A DNA stretch of 64,000 bases, from contig JARDYH010000002.1 in assembly GCA_029215795.1 (NCBI GenBank), forward strand, positions 58,691,001 through 58,755,000. Reading direction: 5' to 3'. The notes under the pieces are model-generated. The model saw nothing but the letters and a program-made list of their open reading frames with translations, had not been told where the DNA came from and made no database searches. The stretch is from Anniella stebbinsi (lineage: Eukaryota; Chordata; Lepidosauria; Squamata; Anniellidae). Shown in pieces: positions 23,543 to 34,971 of this stretch; the first letter of the stretch is position 1, and each line of letters starts with the position of its first letter. The position numbers were made by a program, and so were the translations under genes.

Positions 23543-24165
23543 GGTGGATTTGATCTAAGTCTGTCCTTGTCCTACACATATACAGTTGTACATATTATAC
23601 ATATTCTAATTTTAGAGTGGGATAAATGACTACAGAAAAGAAGAGCTATCGACTTGGGCATTGATGACCTTAAAAAGAATGAGGTGGTACTAGAAGGTCA
23701 ATTTCCAGTTACACAGGGAGATAATTGTATCATGCTTGTTTAACAAGAGGTGTGGTAGGCTTTCCACTGGATTTTGAAGAGGAGTTACTGTGCTTCTTGT
23801 ATAGTGAGGTTTTGATTAAACTGGAACTGGAGGGAGGTTGGTGTTTACATTCCTAGGAGGTCCATACCAGCTGAATAGCAGGTGGACCATTCCCTTATCC
23901 ATGTCAATAGAGAATTTTCTGTGGGAAACTTAGAATACCACTTGATTTGCCCTGTGCAGCCAAGCCTCAGCTTAACTTATTTTTCCTGGGCTAAATGGAA
24001 CATTTTGGAAGCCATGGTGCTGGGGAGTACATAAAATGATTGTAGACTTTTGCTCTCCTTGTAATATTTGATATGATTATCTTTGATATTCTAGAATAGG
24101 GGTGAACAACTTGTGGCCCTCCAGAGGTAGTTGGCGGATTTGTAGAATCAGATAGCCTTATAAAC

Positions 24166-24957
24166 TAGGGGTGTGCACGCCAAAAAATATCGTCGTTTAT
24201 CATTATCGTCATTTCGGACTAAAAAAATTATTGTCTTCATTCATATCATAGGTGAACTGTATCATCTTCACGATAATTATCGTGAAAAAATGATATTTTT
24301 TGCAGCTCTATTTTTAAAGAAAAAAATGTCTATAATTTCTGTATTTTAAAAGTTAGAGGCTTGGAACTTGGTCACAGTGCTTATGGGGTATGCCTAAGTA
24401 TGTGTTTGAAATTTGAGATCGATCCCTCCAACCCTCGATTTTATATGAATTTTTAAAAGATCATTTCTGTTCTGACAGGTCTGAATGAACGCACGTGGGA
24501 GCTGTCATTCTGATCTGTCAGAACTGAAATGATCTTTAATAAATACATATAAAATCGAGGGTTGGAGGGATCGATCTCAAATTTGGCACATATGTTGTTT
24601 TGACAGATCAGAATGACAGCTCGCCACATGCGTTCATTCAGACCTGTGAGAACAGAAATGATCTTTAAAAAATTCATATAAAATCAAGGATTGGAGGGAT
24701 CGATCTGAAATTTTATACACCTACTTAGGCATACCCCATAAGCACTGTGACCATGTTTCAAGCCTCTAACGTTTAAAATACAGAAGTTATAGGTATATTT
24801 ATATGGCAGCCCAATAAAATGATAAAATCGCCCAAAAATTATCGTCTCCAATGATTATCATAGGTTTTTCTATCATATCGTCATCGTTAAACACATGCAC
24901 GATAATGACTTTATCGTATAGTTATTGTACATTTTAACGATACGATAAACATGCCTA
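24166..24957. mobile_element. 792-bp hAT-like foldback element
   Basis: The left end is TAGGGGTGTGCACGCC and the right end is CGATAAACATGCCTA. A perfect 8-bp TSD, TTATAAAC, flanks it (24158-24165 and 24958-24965). Inside are ATCGTC/GATAAT-rich arms and three copies of a block containing GAGGGATCGATCT, one in one orientation and two in the other. Short frames inside are by-products of these repeats. Confidence 0.85.
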
Positions 24958-25015
24958 TTATAAACAAATGTTTAAGTTGTATTTAAACAAGAGACTTTTC
25001 TATAGAGCTTTCTCA

Positions 25016-25558
25016 GGGCTTGTCTTGATGAGGGGAAAGCCCCGGGATGGCTCTGCAGTGGCGCTAGGTCATTTATATGATGCAGCAGCCATTGCAGAGC
25101 CATCCCAGGGCATTCCCCTGACTTTTTCCTGTGGACCAAGGTGATATCAGTGCATCTCCATCTGTCACTTTACTCCAGACTTTCATCAGAGGCATGGCTG
25201 GCAGATGGTGACCCCTGATTAGTCGCCATTTGCCTGAACAGGGGGTAGGGGGTGGGCCAGCAAGCTGAATGGCTTCTGGAACAACTCTGCATGTCCTACA
25301 GCTTCCAGGAAGAAAGAAACAAACAGTAGGCTCCAGGTGGGAAAAAATGGAGGGGAGGGATGCATGGACTGGGTGCTGCAGCACCACTCATGTGGTGCTG
25401 CAGCAGGAAGTGGACCAGCGTACACGGGGCGGTGGCAGCGGCTCCTCCTCCTTTACAAACTGCATACTAACTCCCTGCGGTAGGGACAACCCTGCAGGAG
25501 CGCAAATGCGGGGGGTTGGGGGCTCGTGGTGCCAATGCGCTGTCGTATAGACAGCCCC
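25016..25558. mobile_element. 543-bp Harbinger-like element
   Basis: The ends GGGCTTGTCT and AGACAGCCCC form a short imperfect TIR, flanked by the 3-bp TSD TCA (25013-25015 and 25559-25561). The interior is GC-rich with CTGCAGCAG motifs. No transposase is seen. Confidence 0.55.
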
Positions 25559-25759
25559 TCAGGATATGGCCCCCCTCTCTCTCCAGGTCAGAAGCACAGA
25601 TTGATGCCCTTAAGTACTTCCTGGTTCCTCCCAGGAAGCACAATCCATTCAGGCTGAGTCCAATAGTTCCTTCATATTGTTACAAATGGTGAGAGATGAT
25701 AGGAGGACTGCAGTGCCTACCCCTTTTCTAGGAGATCTAGTTTTGTGGTTTCTACTGGT

Positions 25760-25950
25760 TTTATCATGAATTAATGTATTATTATTATTCTGTTTTCATT
25801 GTGGCCACAAATCATTGTTTTTATTGGTTTTGACTATTGTTTTAATAAGCATTGTGAATGTTTAATGTTTTGTTTGCTTTACTACATAGGTCTCTGTGGA
25901 TTAAAAAAACAGAGTATAAATATTTGAATAGACAAATAAATATATAAATG
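25760..25950 (+). mobile_element. Possible LINE 3' tail
   Basis: A T-rich stretch is followed by AGAGTATAAATATTTGAATAG and ACAAATAAATA, similar in layout to the other LINE tails in the window. No coding part is preserved. Confidence 0.4.
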
Positions 25951-26301
25951 CATATCAAATCATCCCCATAATTTCTATTCCACAGACTTCTCTCTTCATT
26001 TTCCCACCAGCCTTCTGTGAGCTACAAATCTCCTTTTCTATTCCATAATTTTTTTCAAATTGTCCAGCACAAATAACACATGCAAATCAGAGAGACAATG
26101 AATTGCCTAAGATCATTGAGTGGGCTTCATTACTGAGTAGTGATTTGAATATTTATTTGCTTGTTCACTTTAAAGATTTATACTTGCATTTTGATCTATG
26201 GAAAGACTACCAAAGCAGATTATAACAATTCAATGCAAAGCAATAAATATCTCTTTATGAAAGGGTAACCAATGAGAGAAATACTTCAGATAGTTCTCTC
26301 T

Positions 26302-26656
26302 GGCTGCCTCTACAAGAGAGGTTTAAAGCTCTTTCAAGGCGTTTTAAAAAATTTACCTCTACAAGAATGGAGCGCAAATCGGGCATAGAGGCGCGTTATC
26401 TCTCCGATTATGCGCATTATCGAATGCACGTTAAATAGCGAGTTTTATTTTCCTCCGGCCGTTAAAGCGCATTTTGACTATGTGAATAAGCGCTTATGCG
26501 CATGAACTACTTGTAAAGCACATTTTGGTCATCCGGTAATGCGCTTCGCTGCTTCTCGACGCCTCTCGTGCAGAGGTATTAGGTGTAAATGCGCTTCTGC
26601 GATTATGCGCATAATCGCCTAACCAGGCGCAAAAGCGAATCCTTGTAGAGGGGACC
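26302..26656 (-). mobile_element. 355-bp Harbinger-like MITE, copy B
   Basis: It is the same length as copy A (3597) and inverted relative to it, with ends GGCTGCCTCTACAAGAG and CCTTGTAGAGGGGACC. The 3-bp TSD TCT flanks it (26299-26301 and 26657-26659). The interior again has repeated TGCGCAT motifs. Confidence 0.85.
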
Positions 26657-26689
26657 TCTGTGTGTGTGTGTGGTCTGAGTGTGTCTCTG

Positions 26690-27295
26690 TCTGTGTTAGT
26701 ATTATGTTAAAGCCTCTCTGCTGTACTTGCTAGTGCTGCCATTATGGGGCATGTGGCGAGCCTAAGGGGGATAGCTCCCCACAGGACATATGCTGCCAGG
26801 CAACCCTGGAGGAAATGGCCAATAGAGGGTGGGACTTCTCATGCAAGCCAGACAGAACATTCATCCTGGCTTGTCTCTTGTTAGTGTGGCAACCGAGAGA
26901 GCTGCTGTGGGGACAGGAAGTTAAAGCTTTTCCCTAGCTCTCTGGTGTCCCTGCCACCACTGTGCTCTCTGTATAGGATCTGCCTATTGTTGGGAATATT
27001 GCAACCTTGTCTGCAAGTGAAAGGAAGGGGGCAGGGTTGCACTTAACTCATTGGAATTCCGGCGTAAAGCCTGAGACTCTCTAGAGCCTACAGTGTGGTT
27101 TCCTGTGATTGCTCCTCCCCTTCCTTCCCCCTCCATTTCTGGGAGCAGTTCTGTTTGCTCTCTTTCCTGCTTGTGTTATAGAACACAAAGAAATGGACTG
27201 AACAAACTCTCTTGAAGCTCTACATTGTACCTGCATTTGTATGCAAGGGTATTGTGAGTAAACAATTTTATCTTTTCTTCACTAAAGAAGGGTGT
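26690..27295 (+). mobile_element. Possible solo LTR interrupted by L1
   Basis: The segment resembles an LTR in layout: a GC-balanced body, TTATAGAACAC near 27177, then GTGAGTAAACAATTTTATC. It would continue after the L1 from 31159 (GGTGTGGTCTCTGG) to about 31265. No terminal TG/CA pair with a target duplication was confirmed and no coding part exists. Confidence 0.25.
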
Positions 27296-30200
27296 AATTT
27301 TTTTGCAGGAAACTCATCAGGCCAAAGATGGAGTTAATGAGCTTCGATTGAGGGAGGTGGGCGTTTATGAGAAGGCATATGGAACTTCGAAATCAAGAGG
27401 GGTGGCAATAATAATTTCAAAGATATGTGGTATAACTATTCAAAGAGTAAAGAAAGATAAAAATGGAAGGTTTCTTATTATGTTCTGCAAGTTGGGAGAA
27501 GAGGAATATGTATTGGTGAATGTTTATGCTCCAAATGGGAAACAAATGGATTTTATTGATGAAGTATTTAACGTGTTGGGAGAAGTGGGTAAAAAGCACA
27601 TTGTGATGGCAGGTGACTTTAATATGGTACTAGATATAGGGAAAGATAGGGATAACATATTAAAAGATATTAAGAGGGTGGGGAAGACAGAGTTAAGCAA
27701 ATTAATGGAAGGGAAAGAATTAATGGATGTGTGGAGAGTTTTAAGAGGGGAAGAAAGGAAATATACCTTCTACTCACAGAGATTTAAGAGTTATTCAAGG
27801 ATAGATTACATTTTTGTATCAAAAAATATGTTACCCAAAATTATAGATTGTGATATTGGAGTTATTAAGGTTACTGACCACGCGTTAATGACAATGGACA
27901 TGGAAATCAAGAAAGACTATAGACAAGCGAAGAGATGGAGATTGGATGTAAGGTTGTTGAATAAAAAATATATAATGGAGAAAATAAAGAAAGAACTGCA
28001 GGAAATGTGGGAGATTAATGAAAAAGAGAATAACCGGCAGGACATATTATGGGATACAATGAAAGCTGTGGTAAGAGGGATTTGTATTAGGGAAAGTTGT
28101 ACATTAAAAAAACAACAGGAAGCTCAAAATAAAAAGATTGAAGAGGAGGTAAGGAGTTTGGAAGATAAGTTAAAGGAGACAAAAGATAAATGCCTAATTG
28201 CCCAAATTCAAGCTAAGAAAAAGGAATTAGAGAAAGAAGAATTAGAACAAGTTCAAAAAAATTTGCTGTATTTAAAAAGAGATTTTTTTGAATATAGCAA
28301 CAGGAATTCTAAGATGCTGGCCAGATCCACACAGTTGGAAAAGGCTAAGAATATGATAGGGACAATAAAAGACAAGTCAGGGAATAGTTGTAATTTAATG
28401 AAAGATAAATTAAATATATTTAAGGATTTTTATAGTGAATTATATACATCAGGATCGGGACCGCAAGATAAGGTATTGGAATATGTAGAGAGGAATTGGA
28501 AAATAAAATTGCAGAAGCAGGATAGGGATTATATGGAAGGTTTAGTTACTGAAAAAGAGATAGAGGGAGTTATTGATAAACTGAAAGGAGGAAAATCACC
28601 GGGGATGGATGGATTGGGGTCAGAGTATTATAAGCTTTTTAAAGAAATTTTAATACCAAGATTAAAGAAATTATTTAATACTATAATAGAAGGGGGGAAG
28701 ACTCCGCCATCATGGGATCATTCCCTGATTATATTAATTCCGAAACCAGGTAAGGACTTAACGGATCCCGCATCATACAGACCAATTTCCTTAATAAATC
28801 AAGATTCAAAGATTTTTACAGCAATAATGGCAAAAAGAATGGCCACATTTATTTGTAAATATATTAAAAAAGATCAGTGTGGATTTATTCCGGGTAGGCA
28901 AATTTTTAATTTAATGGGAAGAGTATTAAATATAATTAGTACTATAAAAAAAAGGAATTTAAAAGCAGGCTTGCTAGCATTGGATATATTCAAAGCCTTT
29001 GATTGTGTGGAATGGCCAGCACTCAAAACAATATTAAAAACATTTGGGTTTGGAGATAAATTTATGGGAGTAATGGATAAGTTGTATAAAAACAATAAAG
29101 CGGAAATAATGGTTAATGATGGGTTAACACAACAGATTACACTAGCCCGAGGAACTAGGCAGGGATGTCCTCTTTCACCGATCTTATTTGCAATAGTAAT
29201 AGAAATTTTGGCAAACGTAATAAGGGAAGATGAAAGAGTGAAGGGGATAGGAAGAAAGGAGAAGATTAAAATGAATATGTTTGCGGACGATACTTTATTG
29301 ACAGTAGAAGATCCCTTAGGGAGTGCAGAGGTGATTAAGAAACATTTAAGAGAATTTGGAGAAATTACGGGATTAAAAGTAAATTGGGGGAAGTCAGAAA
29401 TGATGTTATTTAATTATAATAAGGAAGAGCTGGAAGAAGGTAAGGTTAAGTTGGGTCTTAGACTTAAAAATATAGTACGATACTTAGGGATTAATATTGA
29501 TAGAGATTTAGAAAGGCTAGAGGAACTTAACTTGGTAGCTTTAAAAAAACAAGTAGGGGAGAAATTAGAAGTATATAAGAAATTAAAACATTCTTGGTTT
29601 GGTAGAATAGCAATTATTAAAATGAAGATTTTACCTAAGATTAATTTTTTGTTTAGAATGTTACCAATTAAAATATCAGATGTAGAGTTGAAAAGTTGGC
29701 AAAATATAATTAACGCATATTGTAATGGGGATAAGAAAGCTAGGATTAATAAAGGGTTATGGTATAAGGCTCAAAAGAAGGGAGGTTTAGGACTTCCAAA
29801 TATTAAGTATTATTATATAGCTAATCAGTTAAGATATGTTATAAGCTGTATTCTAGGGGAGGAAGATTTGGAGTGGTTGGAGACGCAAACTGGGGAAATA
29901 GATTATAAATTGAAAAATATTTTTTTTAAAAAAATTCAAAAGAGAGAATTAAAGGGACTGGACAACCCTTTGTTGGTAAATATAGTGGAGATCTGGGAGA
30001 AATTTAGGGGGAAGTTGATACCAGGAGATTCACCACTTGCCCCGGTGGTAGTAGTGGAGAATTTCCCAAGAGTGTTAAAAGTGGAGATTGAAGCGAGATT
30101 GAAAGATAAGGAAATAATTAAGTTAGGGAAGTGGATGGAAAATTTGAAGGATAATGAGCAAATTAAAGAGCTATTGATAGGTCAAAAATCAGCATGGTTT

Positions 30201-31159
30201 AAATGTATACAATTAGGGAAATGGACTCAGGAATGGAAACTGAAAAATAAAAAGTGTAGAAATAATACAAGATTTGAAGACTTAATAGAGTCAAAAGGTA
30301 GGAAAGAAGAAAAGAAAAATAAGAAAGGGTTGACTAGTGAGATATATAAATTATTGATAGAGGAGGAATTTCAAAATTCACTTAAAGCAATAAAAAAGGT
30401 TTGGGAAGAGGATGTAAATGGAGAAATTAAGGAATACAACTGGGAGAGGTTGTGGAATGCAAGAATGTTAAAATTGCTATCGATCAGAATTAAGGAGAAT
30501 TTTTATAAGGTATTGTGGAGATGGTATCTAACACCGGTTAGATTTCACCAGATAGACAAAAAAATATCTAAAAATTGTTGGAGGGGATGCCAGGAGGTTG
30601 GAACTTATTACCATATGTGGTGGAGCTGTGAATATGTACAAAAATTTTGGAAAAGGGTATTTAAGGAAATAAGTGAAATAATGGGAAGTAAAGTGGAATT
30701 AAACCCGAAGCTCGCTCTACTAGCAATATGGGATAAAGGGGAAGAGGACAAAAATAAGAGAGAATTGATAAACAACCTCCTGACACCTGTTAGATTAATG
30801 ATTGCAAAAAATTGGAAAGGACAAGGAAGCTATACAATAGAAGAATGGTATAAAGAAATATGGGATATGGCATTGAATGATATGCTGACTTGTAAAATGA
30901 AATTAAAGAGGGGAATGTCCGGTAAAAATGATTTTGGGGAAATATGGAGTCCCCTATTGGAATATGTATTAAGATCGGGGAAGGGACAAACACCTTCAAA
31001 AGAGTCGATAAATTTCTGGATAGAATAAAAGATTAAGAGAAGGTCTCTTGGAATGGGGGTGCACGGGGGGGATTGTCGAGGATTATGTATGTATTTTATG
31101 TTATTGTTTATGTTATTATTATGTTGAAATTAATAAAATTATTTCAAAAAAAAAAAAAA
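27296..31159 (+). mobile_element. L1 retrotransposon, 5' truncated, young insertion
   Basis: The element lacks the 5' UTR, ORF1 and the first codons of ORF2. It ends in a short AT-rich 3' UTR and a tail of about 14 A. A perfect 15-bp target duplication, ACTAAAGAAGGGTGT, flanks it (27281-27295 and 31159-31173), the signature of target-primed reverse transcription. The insertion junction is not the canonical TT|AAAA site. The intact frame and clean TSD point to a recent event. Confidence 0.95.
27303..31028 (+). CDS. L1 ORF2 protein, N-terminally truncated, open frame
   Basis: The frame is open for 1,241 codons but has no native start: the first codon is TTG of LQETH, in the endonuclease. The first strand and its metal-binding Asn are lost; the catalytic Glu of QETH remains. 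Other endonuclease blocks are AGDFN (about residue 104), SRIDYIF (165) and VTDHA (190). Reverse transcriptase motifs follow: YRPISL (493), GFIPGRQ (527), ALDIFKAFD (560), GTRQGCPLSP (617) and FADD (660), all with catalytic residues intact. The C terminus has C-X3-C-X7-H-X4-C at about 1092, exactly the L1 pattern. In a full element the protein nicks DNA and reverse-transcribes the L1 RNA. Lysine-rich composition and A-rich plus strand fit L1. Without promoter and start this copy is unlikely to be expressed as a working protein. Confidence 0.93.
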   Translation: MQETHQAKDGVNELRLREVGVYEKAYGTSKSRGVAIIISKICGITIQRVKKDKNGRFLIMFCKLGEEEYVLVNVYAPNGKQMDFIDEVFNVLGEVGKKHIVMAGDFNMVLDIGKDRDNILKDIKRVGKTELSKLMEGKELMDVWRVLRGEERKYTFYSQRFKSYSRIDYIFVSKNMLPKIIDCDIGVIKVTDHALMTMDMEIKKDYRQAKRWRLDVRLLNKKYIMEKIKKELQEMWEINEKENNRQDILWDTMKAVVRGICIRESCTLKKQQEAQNKKIEEEVRSLEDKLKETKDKCLIAQIQAKKKELEKEELEQVQKNLLYLKRDFFEYSNRNSKMLARSTQLEKAKNMIGTIKDKSGNSCNLMKDKLNIFKDFYSELYTSGSGPQDKVLEYVERNWKIKLQKQDRDYMEGLVTEKEIEGVIDKLKGGKSPGMDGLGSEYYKLFKEILIPRLKKLFNTIIEGGKTPPSWDHSLIILIPKPGKDLTDPASYRPISLINQDSKIFTAIMAKRMATFICKYIKKDQCGFIPGRQIFNLMGRVLNIISTIKKRNLKAGLLALDIFKAFDCVEWPALKTILKTFGFGDKFMGVMDKLYKNNKAEIMVNDGLTQQITLARGTRQGCPLSPILFAIVIEILANVIREDERVKGIGRKEKIKMNMFADDTLLTVEDPLGSAEVIKKHLREFGEITGLKVNWGKSEMMLFNYNKEELEEGKVKLGLRLKNIVRYLGINIDRDLERLEELNLVALKKQVGEKLEVYKKLKHSWFGRIAIIKMKILPKINFLFRMLPIKISDVELKSWQNIINAYCNGDKKARINKGLWYKAQKKGGLGLPNIKYYYIANQLRYVISCILGEEDLEWLETQTGEIDYKLKNIFFKKIQKRELKGLDNPLLVNIVEIWEKFRGKLIPGDSPLAPVVVVENFPRVLKVEIEARLKDKEIIKLGKWMENLKDNEQIKELLIGQKSAWFKCIQLGKWTQEWKLKNKKCRNNTRFEDLIESKGRKEEKKNKKGLTSEIYKLLIEEEFQNSLKAIKKVWEEDVNGEIKEYNWERLWNARMLKLLSIRIKENFYKVLWRWYLTPVRFHQIDKKISKNCWRGCQEVGTYYHMWWSCEYVQKFWKRVFKEISEIMGSKVELNPKLALLAIWDKGEEDKNKRELINNLLTPVRLMIAKNWKGQGSYTIEEWYKEIWDMALNDMLTCKMKLKRGMSGKNDFGEIWSPLLEYVLRSGKGQTPSKESINFWIE

Positions 31160-31997
31160 CTAAAGAAGGGTGTGGTCTCTGGTTTTGGCAGTGGAACTGG
31201 TAAACACTCATTTTGTTCTGCCTTTTGTTTTACTCTGTTAATTGCCTTTCTAACAGGAGGCATCATTATTAAATAATTGTTATCACCTATAAGGAATCAA
31301 TTTACATGCATGCAACACCCTTGCTAGTTCATAGCATAACCTCTTTTCTATTTATGTTTTCATTCATTTTTCTGCATATATACAGTAACAGTACTTTTTT
31401 TTTACCTAATTTCTCCCCTCCCAGACAATCCTACCCACGTTCTTTGGGCTAAAAAAGTCTTTCAGGGTTTAAAGTTAAATTCATATTTCATGTTGTACTG
31501 ATGTAGCTTTTGCATGCAAGCATCATCTTTCTGCTGAATGCAGAGAAGAAACAGCATATCTACTAATACCATTATCTCTAGCCAATAGTTTTCCATGTGA
31601 TTTGATTTTTGACTGTTTCAAAGCAATTTTCTAGATTGAATCTTAAAAAGATTATAAAGCAAGACTCATTGGGATTATATATGAATATACCTACTGTAAT
31701 TCTGTGCATATGACTTTTAAGGTTTGTATGCAGAATTTTTATTGCATTTTCTTTTATGGCACATTACTTTATGAATAAAGATTTCTAATACTGGTATCAA
31801 TTTATGAAAATAAACAATCTTTCTCTGCCTACATGGTTTTGTGTGAAGAAATGTTTTTCTCCTCGTTTTTAAAACCAAACCATTATTGCTTTTGAAAATA
31901 CCATACAAAAATGTTCTAGGCAAACTTGAATGCACCAGAAGTCTCATATTCATTATTAATATGAGCCGAAGTCAGGCTTTACACTTACAGTTTAGCT

Positions 31998-32133
31998 CAG
32001 GGGTGGGCAATTTGGGGACCACCAGATATTTTGGCCCTCAACTCCCTTTAGACCTAGACAACATAGCCAATGCTGAGGGATGATGGAAGCTGTAAACTAA
32101 AACATCTGTGGGACCAAAGGTTGCTCACCAGTG
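31998..32133. mobile_element. hAT-like palindromic MITE (CAGGGGTGGGCAA family)
   Basis: The left end is CAGGGGTGGGCAATTTGG and the right end is GGTTGCTCACCAGTG. The middle has ACCAGATATTTTGGCC and AAAACATCTGTGG, which pair. A related copy is at 49227-49361 and a fragment at about 24097-24140. The TSD is not clear. Confidence 0.6.
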
Positions 32134-32197
32134 GGGCTCCTCTCTGCAGGTATTTGTGCTGTGTGCCTGGATGCCTGGATGCCAATAGGCGAGGCTA

Positions 32198-32509
32198 GGG
32201 CCATGTCTTGATAGTGGCACATTGGCGCCACAAGCCCTGGATTCCCTGCATTTGCGTCCCTTCCTGCTATTCGCACGGCAAAGAGCACAAGTGTGGGGGT
32301 TGCTGGAAGGAGCTGCCGCCTCGTGCACTACTACACATCATTGCATGGGCGCCGGGGCATGTCTATGTGCCCCCCCCACACTTTTTATAAGTTTTTAAAA
32401 AACTTTTTTGGTGTTTATGCACTTCTCTGACGTGCCCCTGCTGAATCTGTTGTGCAAGCAGTACCCACAGCTTGCGCAACAAAGATTTACTGCCTCTTAG
32501 AAGAAGCCC
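32198..32509. mobile_element. Possible Harbinger-like element
   Basis: The start GGGCCATGTCTTGATAG resembles the left end at 25016 (GGGCTTGTCTTGATGAGG), and the end is AGAAGCCC. The flanking triplets differ (CTA and TGA), so boundaries are unproven. Confidence 0.3.
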
Positions 32510-33385
32510 TGAAATGAGCAGAAATGCTCATTTCTGGATTGGGATGGGTTGGCAAAACTCCTTTATGCAAGTTCTTCCAACCTGGCCCATTCCATAAAGG
32601 AACATTTTAATTTATTTCTGGTTGCCCCTGGAAGTGCTACATCTCATACATGCCACTTGCAGATGGGGATTGGCAGGGTGCAATGGAATCAGCAAGGGCA
32701 TAAGCGCTCCATTGGATACTGCCATTTAAATGATAACCATGCACAAGAACCTAACAAAACACACTTGAAATTCCTATAGGCAAAGAGTGGTTTTATCTGG
32801 GTCAACAGAAAGCTACTTTTGAGAGAAAGAAAAATGCACTCCCGTATACCCATCTGCACATGAAGTTGTTTTTAAGTAAGGGGTAGAAATGGCAGGCAGG
32901 AGTAACACCAACTTGAGGAAAACAATACTTCAGCCCAATGTATCAGAGCAAATAAAATATTAATGTCAAGACATTTTCACCCTCATTGTGAAGTTATGCA
33001 ATTAGTGCCCATCATTTAGATGATCTCTACATCCGGTTATTATGATTCAAACTACAAGTTCCATTTGATTCAAAAATAATAATTTCCAGGCACAGTTAGA
33101 GGTGGCTAGCATTGACTTAGGTGGCTCCCTAAGTATATGTCTAAGAACATAATGAGTGGTTGAACATGGATTGTTTGCCTTCGTGTTTCTTCTTCTTCTC
33201 TCCTCGCTAAGTGCTGTGCTCACTTCCATTTTTAAACAAAGAATAGAAAATAAGTACTTATATTAAAGAATTTTAGAGCTCGCACTAGAGAACTATAGTG
33301 TTTGTTTGTGTGATCCTAATTGATGTCTAATCAAAAGGTGTGTAGATTTCAGGCTTTCCAGATCTACTTTATTTTTTACTACAAC

Positions 33386-33402
33386 TAGGGCTGTGCATGG
33401 AC
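33386..33402 (+). mobile_element. Older hAT end beside the intact element
   Basis: TAGGGCTGTGCATGGAC is a second left-end sequence just before the TSD of the element at 33411. It suggests that the intact copy inserted next to, or into, an older relative. The rest of the older copy may lie after 34515. Confidence 0.45.
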
Positions 33403-33410
33403 CCCACAAC

Positions 33411-34507
33411 TAGGGATGTGCACGGACCTCCTGGATCAGAACAGGGATCGGAACCAGGGTTGGCGTGTCAGATCGGAGGCTTTCTGGACCAGATTGGACC
33501 CGATCCCGATCCGAAAATCGGAAGTCCAATTTTTGGATCAGATGCCATTTTAGGTGTTTTCGCCATAGGCTTGCATTGGGGGAAAGAAAGCTTTCCCCCA
33601 ATACAAGCCTATGAGGAAAACATAGGGGTAGATGAATGGGGGCCTAACTCCTCCCTCCCTGTCCCTCCTCCCAACTCGCGCTCCTTACCTGCCGGGGCTG
33701 TTTGCTGCCGTCCGCTGTCGCCCGTGGGCGGCAGCGGATGGCAGTGGACAGCCCTGGCAGGTAAGCCCCCTCCCTCCCACTCTCGCTGCTTACCTGCCAG
33801 GGTCGTCCGCTGGTCCCATCTACTGAGAAACAGGCTTTGCGGCCTGCCTCTCAGTAGCGCGCTAGGTGATGTCATCACCCGGCACTCTACTGAGAACTAG
33901 GCCACGAAGCCTGTTTCTCAGTAAACGGGACCAGCGGATGGCAGCGGATGGAAGCGGGTGCCCCGGCAGGTAAGGAGCGCAAGTGGGGGGAGGGGGGAGG
34001 GGGAGGGCCCCACTTACCTGCTGGGGCGCCCGCTTCCATCCGCTGCTGTCCGCTGGTCCCATCTACTGAGAAAGAGGCTTCACGGCCTGACTCTCAGTAG
34101 CGCACCGGGTGATGACGTCACCCTCCCCCTCCCCCCCACTCATGCAACTTACCTGCCGGGGCCGTCCACTAGTCCCATCTACTGAGAAACAGGCTTCACA
34201 GCCTGCCTCTCAGTAGCGCGCTGGGTGACGTCATCACCCAGCGTGCTACTGAGAGGCAGGCCGCAAAGCCTGTTTCTCAGTAGAAGGTACCAGCAGACGG
34301 CAGCGGATGGCCCCAGCAGGTAAGGAGCGCAAGTGGGGGGAGGAGGTCCGATCCTCCGATCTCTTCCGATCCAGATCGGGTCCTTTTGGATCGGATTGGA
34401 TGAGATCAGATGATCCAGATGCGGGGATTGTAATTGGATAATTTTATCCAATTTTGGCCGGATTGGGTCCGGATCATGGATCGGACCGGATCCTGTGCAC
34501 ACCCCTA
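33411..34507 (+). mobile_element. 1,097-bp hAT-like element rich in hairpins
   Basis: The ends are TAGGGATGTGCACGGACC and GGATCCTGTGCACACCCCTA, with a perfect 8-bp TSD CCCACAAC (33403-33410 and 34508-34515). The interior holds three hairpin blocks built from ACTGAGAAACAGGCTT, GGCCTGCCTCTCAGTAGCGC and GGTGATGACGTCACC. TGACGTCA occurs at 34113 and 34226. Open frames across it are by-products of GC-rich repeats. No transposase is present. Confidence 0.88.
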
Positions 34508-34931
34508 CCCACAACCCACTTTAGAGGCTGCTTTGGAGCATCCAAATCAGCCCCATCCCACCTCAGCCAAAGCAGAATTTGGACAGCTGAATCCCCCCCT
34601 CCCCCAAGTGGGTGCCCCTGCTTAGCCACATGAGCTCCCTGCTCCTTACCTGGAGTCCTGGACCCATTGGAAGAGTATCTCAGCCGTCACTGTCTTCAAA
34701 GGAGTTGCCATTTTTGACTCCTCTTCTTCCAGAAATTAAACAGCCCGTTTATGCCTGTAAGTTTGCGTACATGATAGCCTTACTGATGCCAATTAAACAA
34801 CGTTTAATTTCCTGAAGAAGAGGACTTGCCATTTTAAAAGAAAATGGCAACTCCTTCAAAGATGGAGACAGCTGTGGGCACTCCTCTAACAGTTCCAGGA
34901 CTCAAGGTAAGGATCGGGGGGGGGGTTGCTC

Positions 34932-34970
<39 letters not shown>
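34932..34970. repeat. (AAT)n microsatellite
   Basis: About a dozen AAT units mark the 3' tail of the minus-strand LINE that follows. Confidence 0.9.

Positions 34971-34971
<1 letters not shown>

Noticed and set aside
24453..24677. Small minus-strand gene
   Set aside because: The repeated residues arise from the threefold internal block of the hAT-like element.
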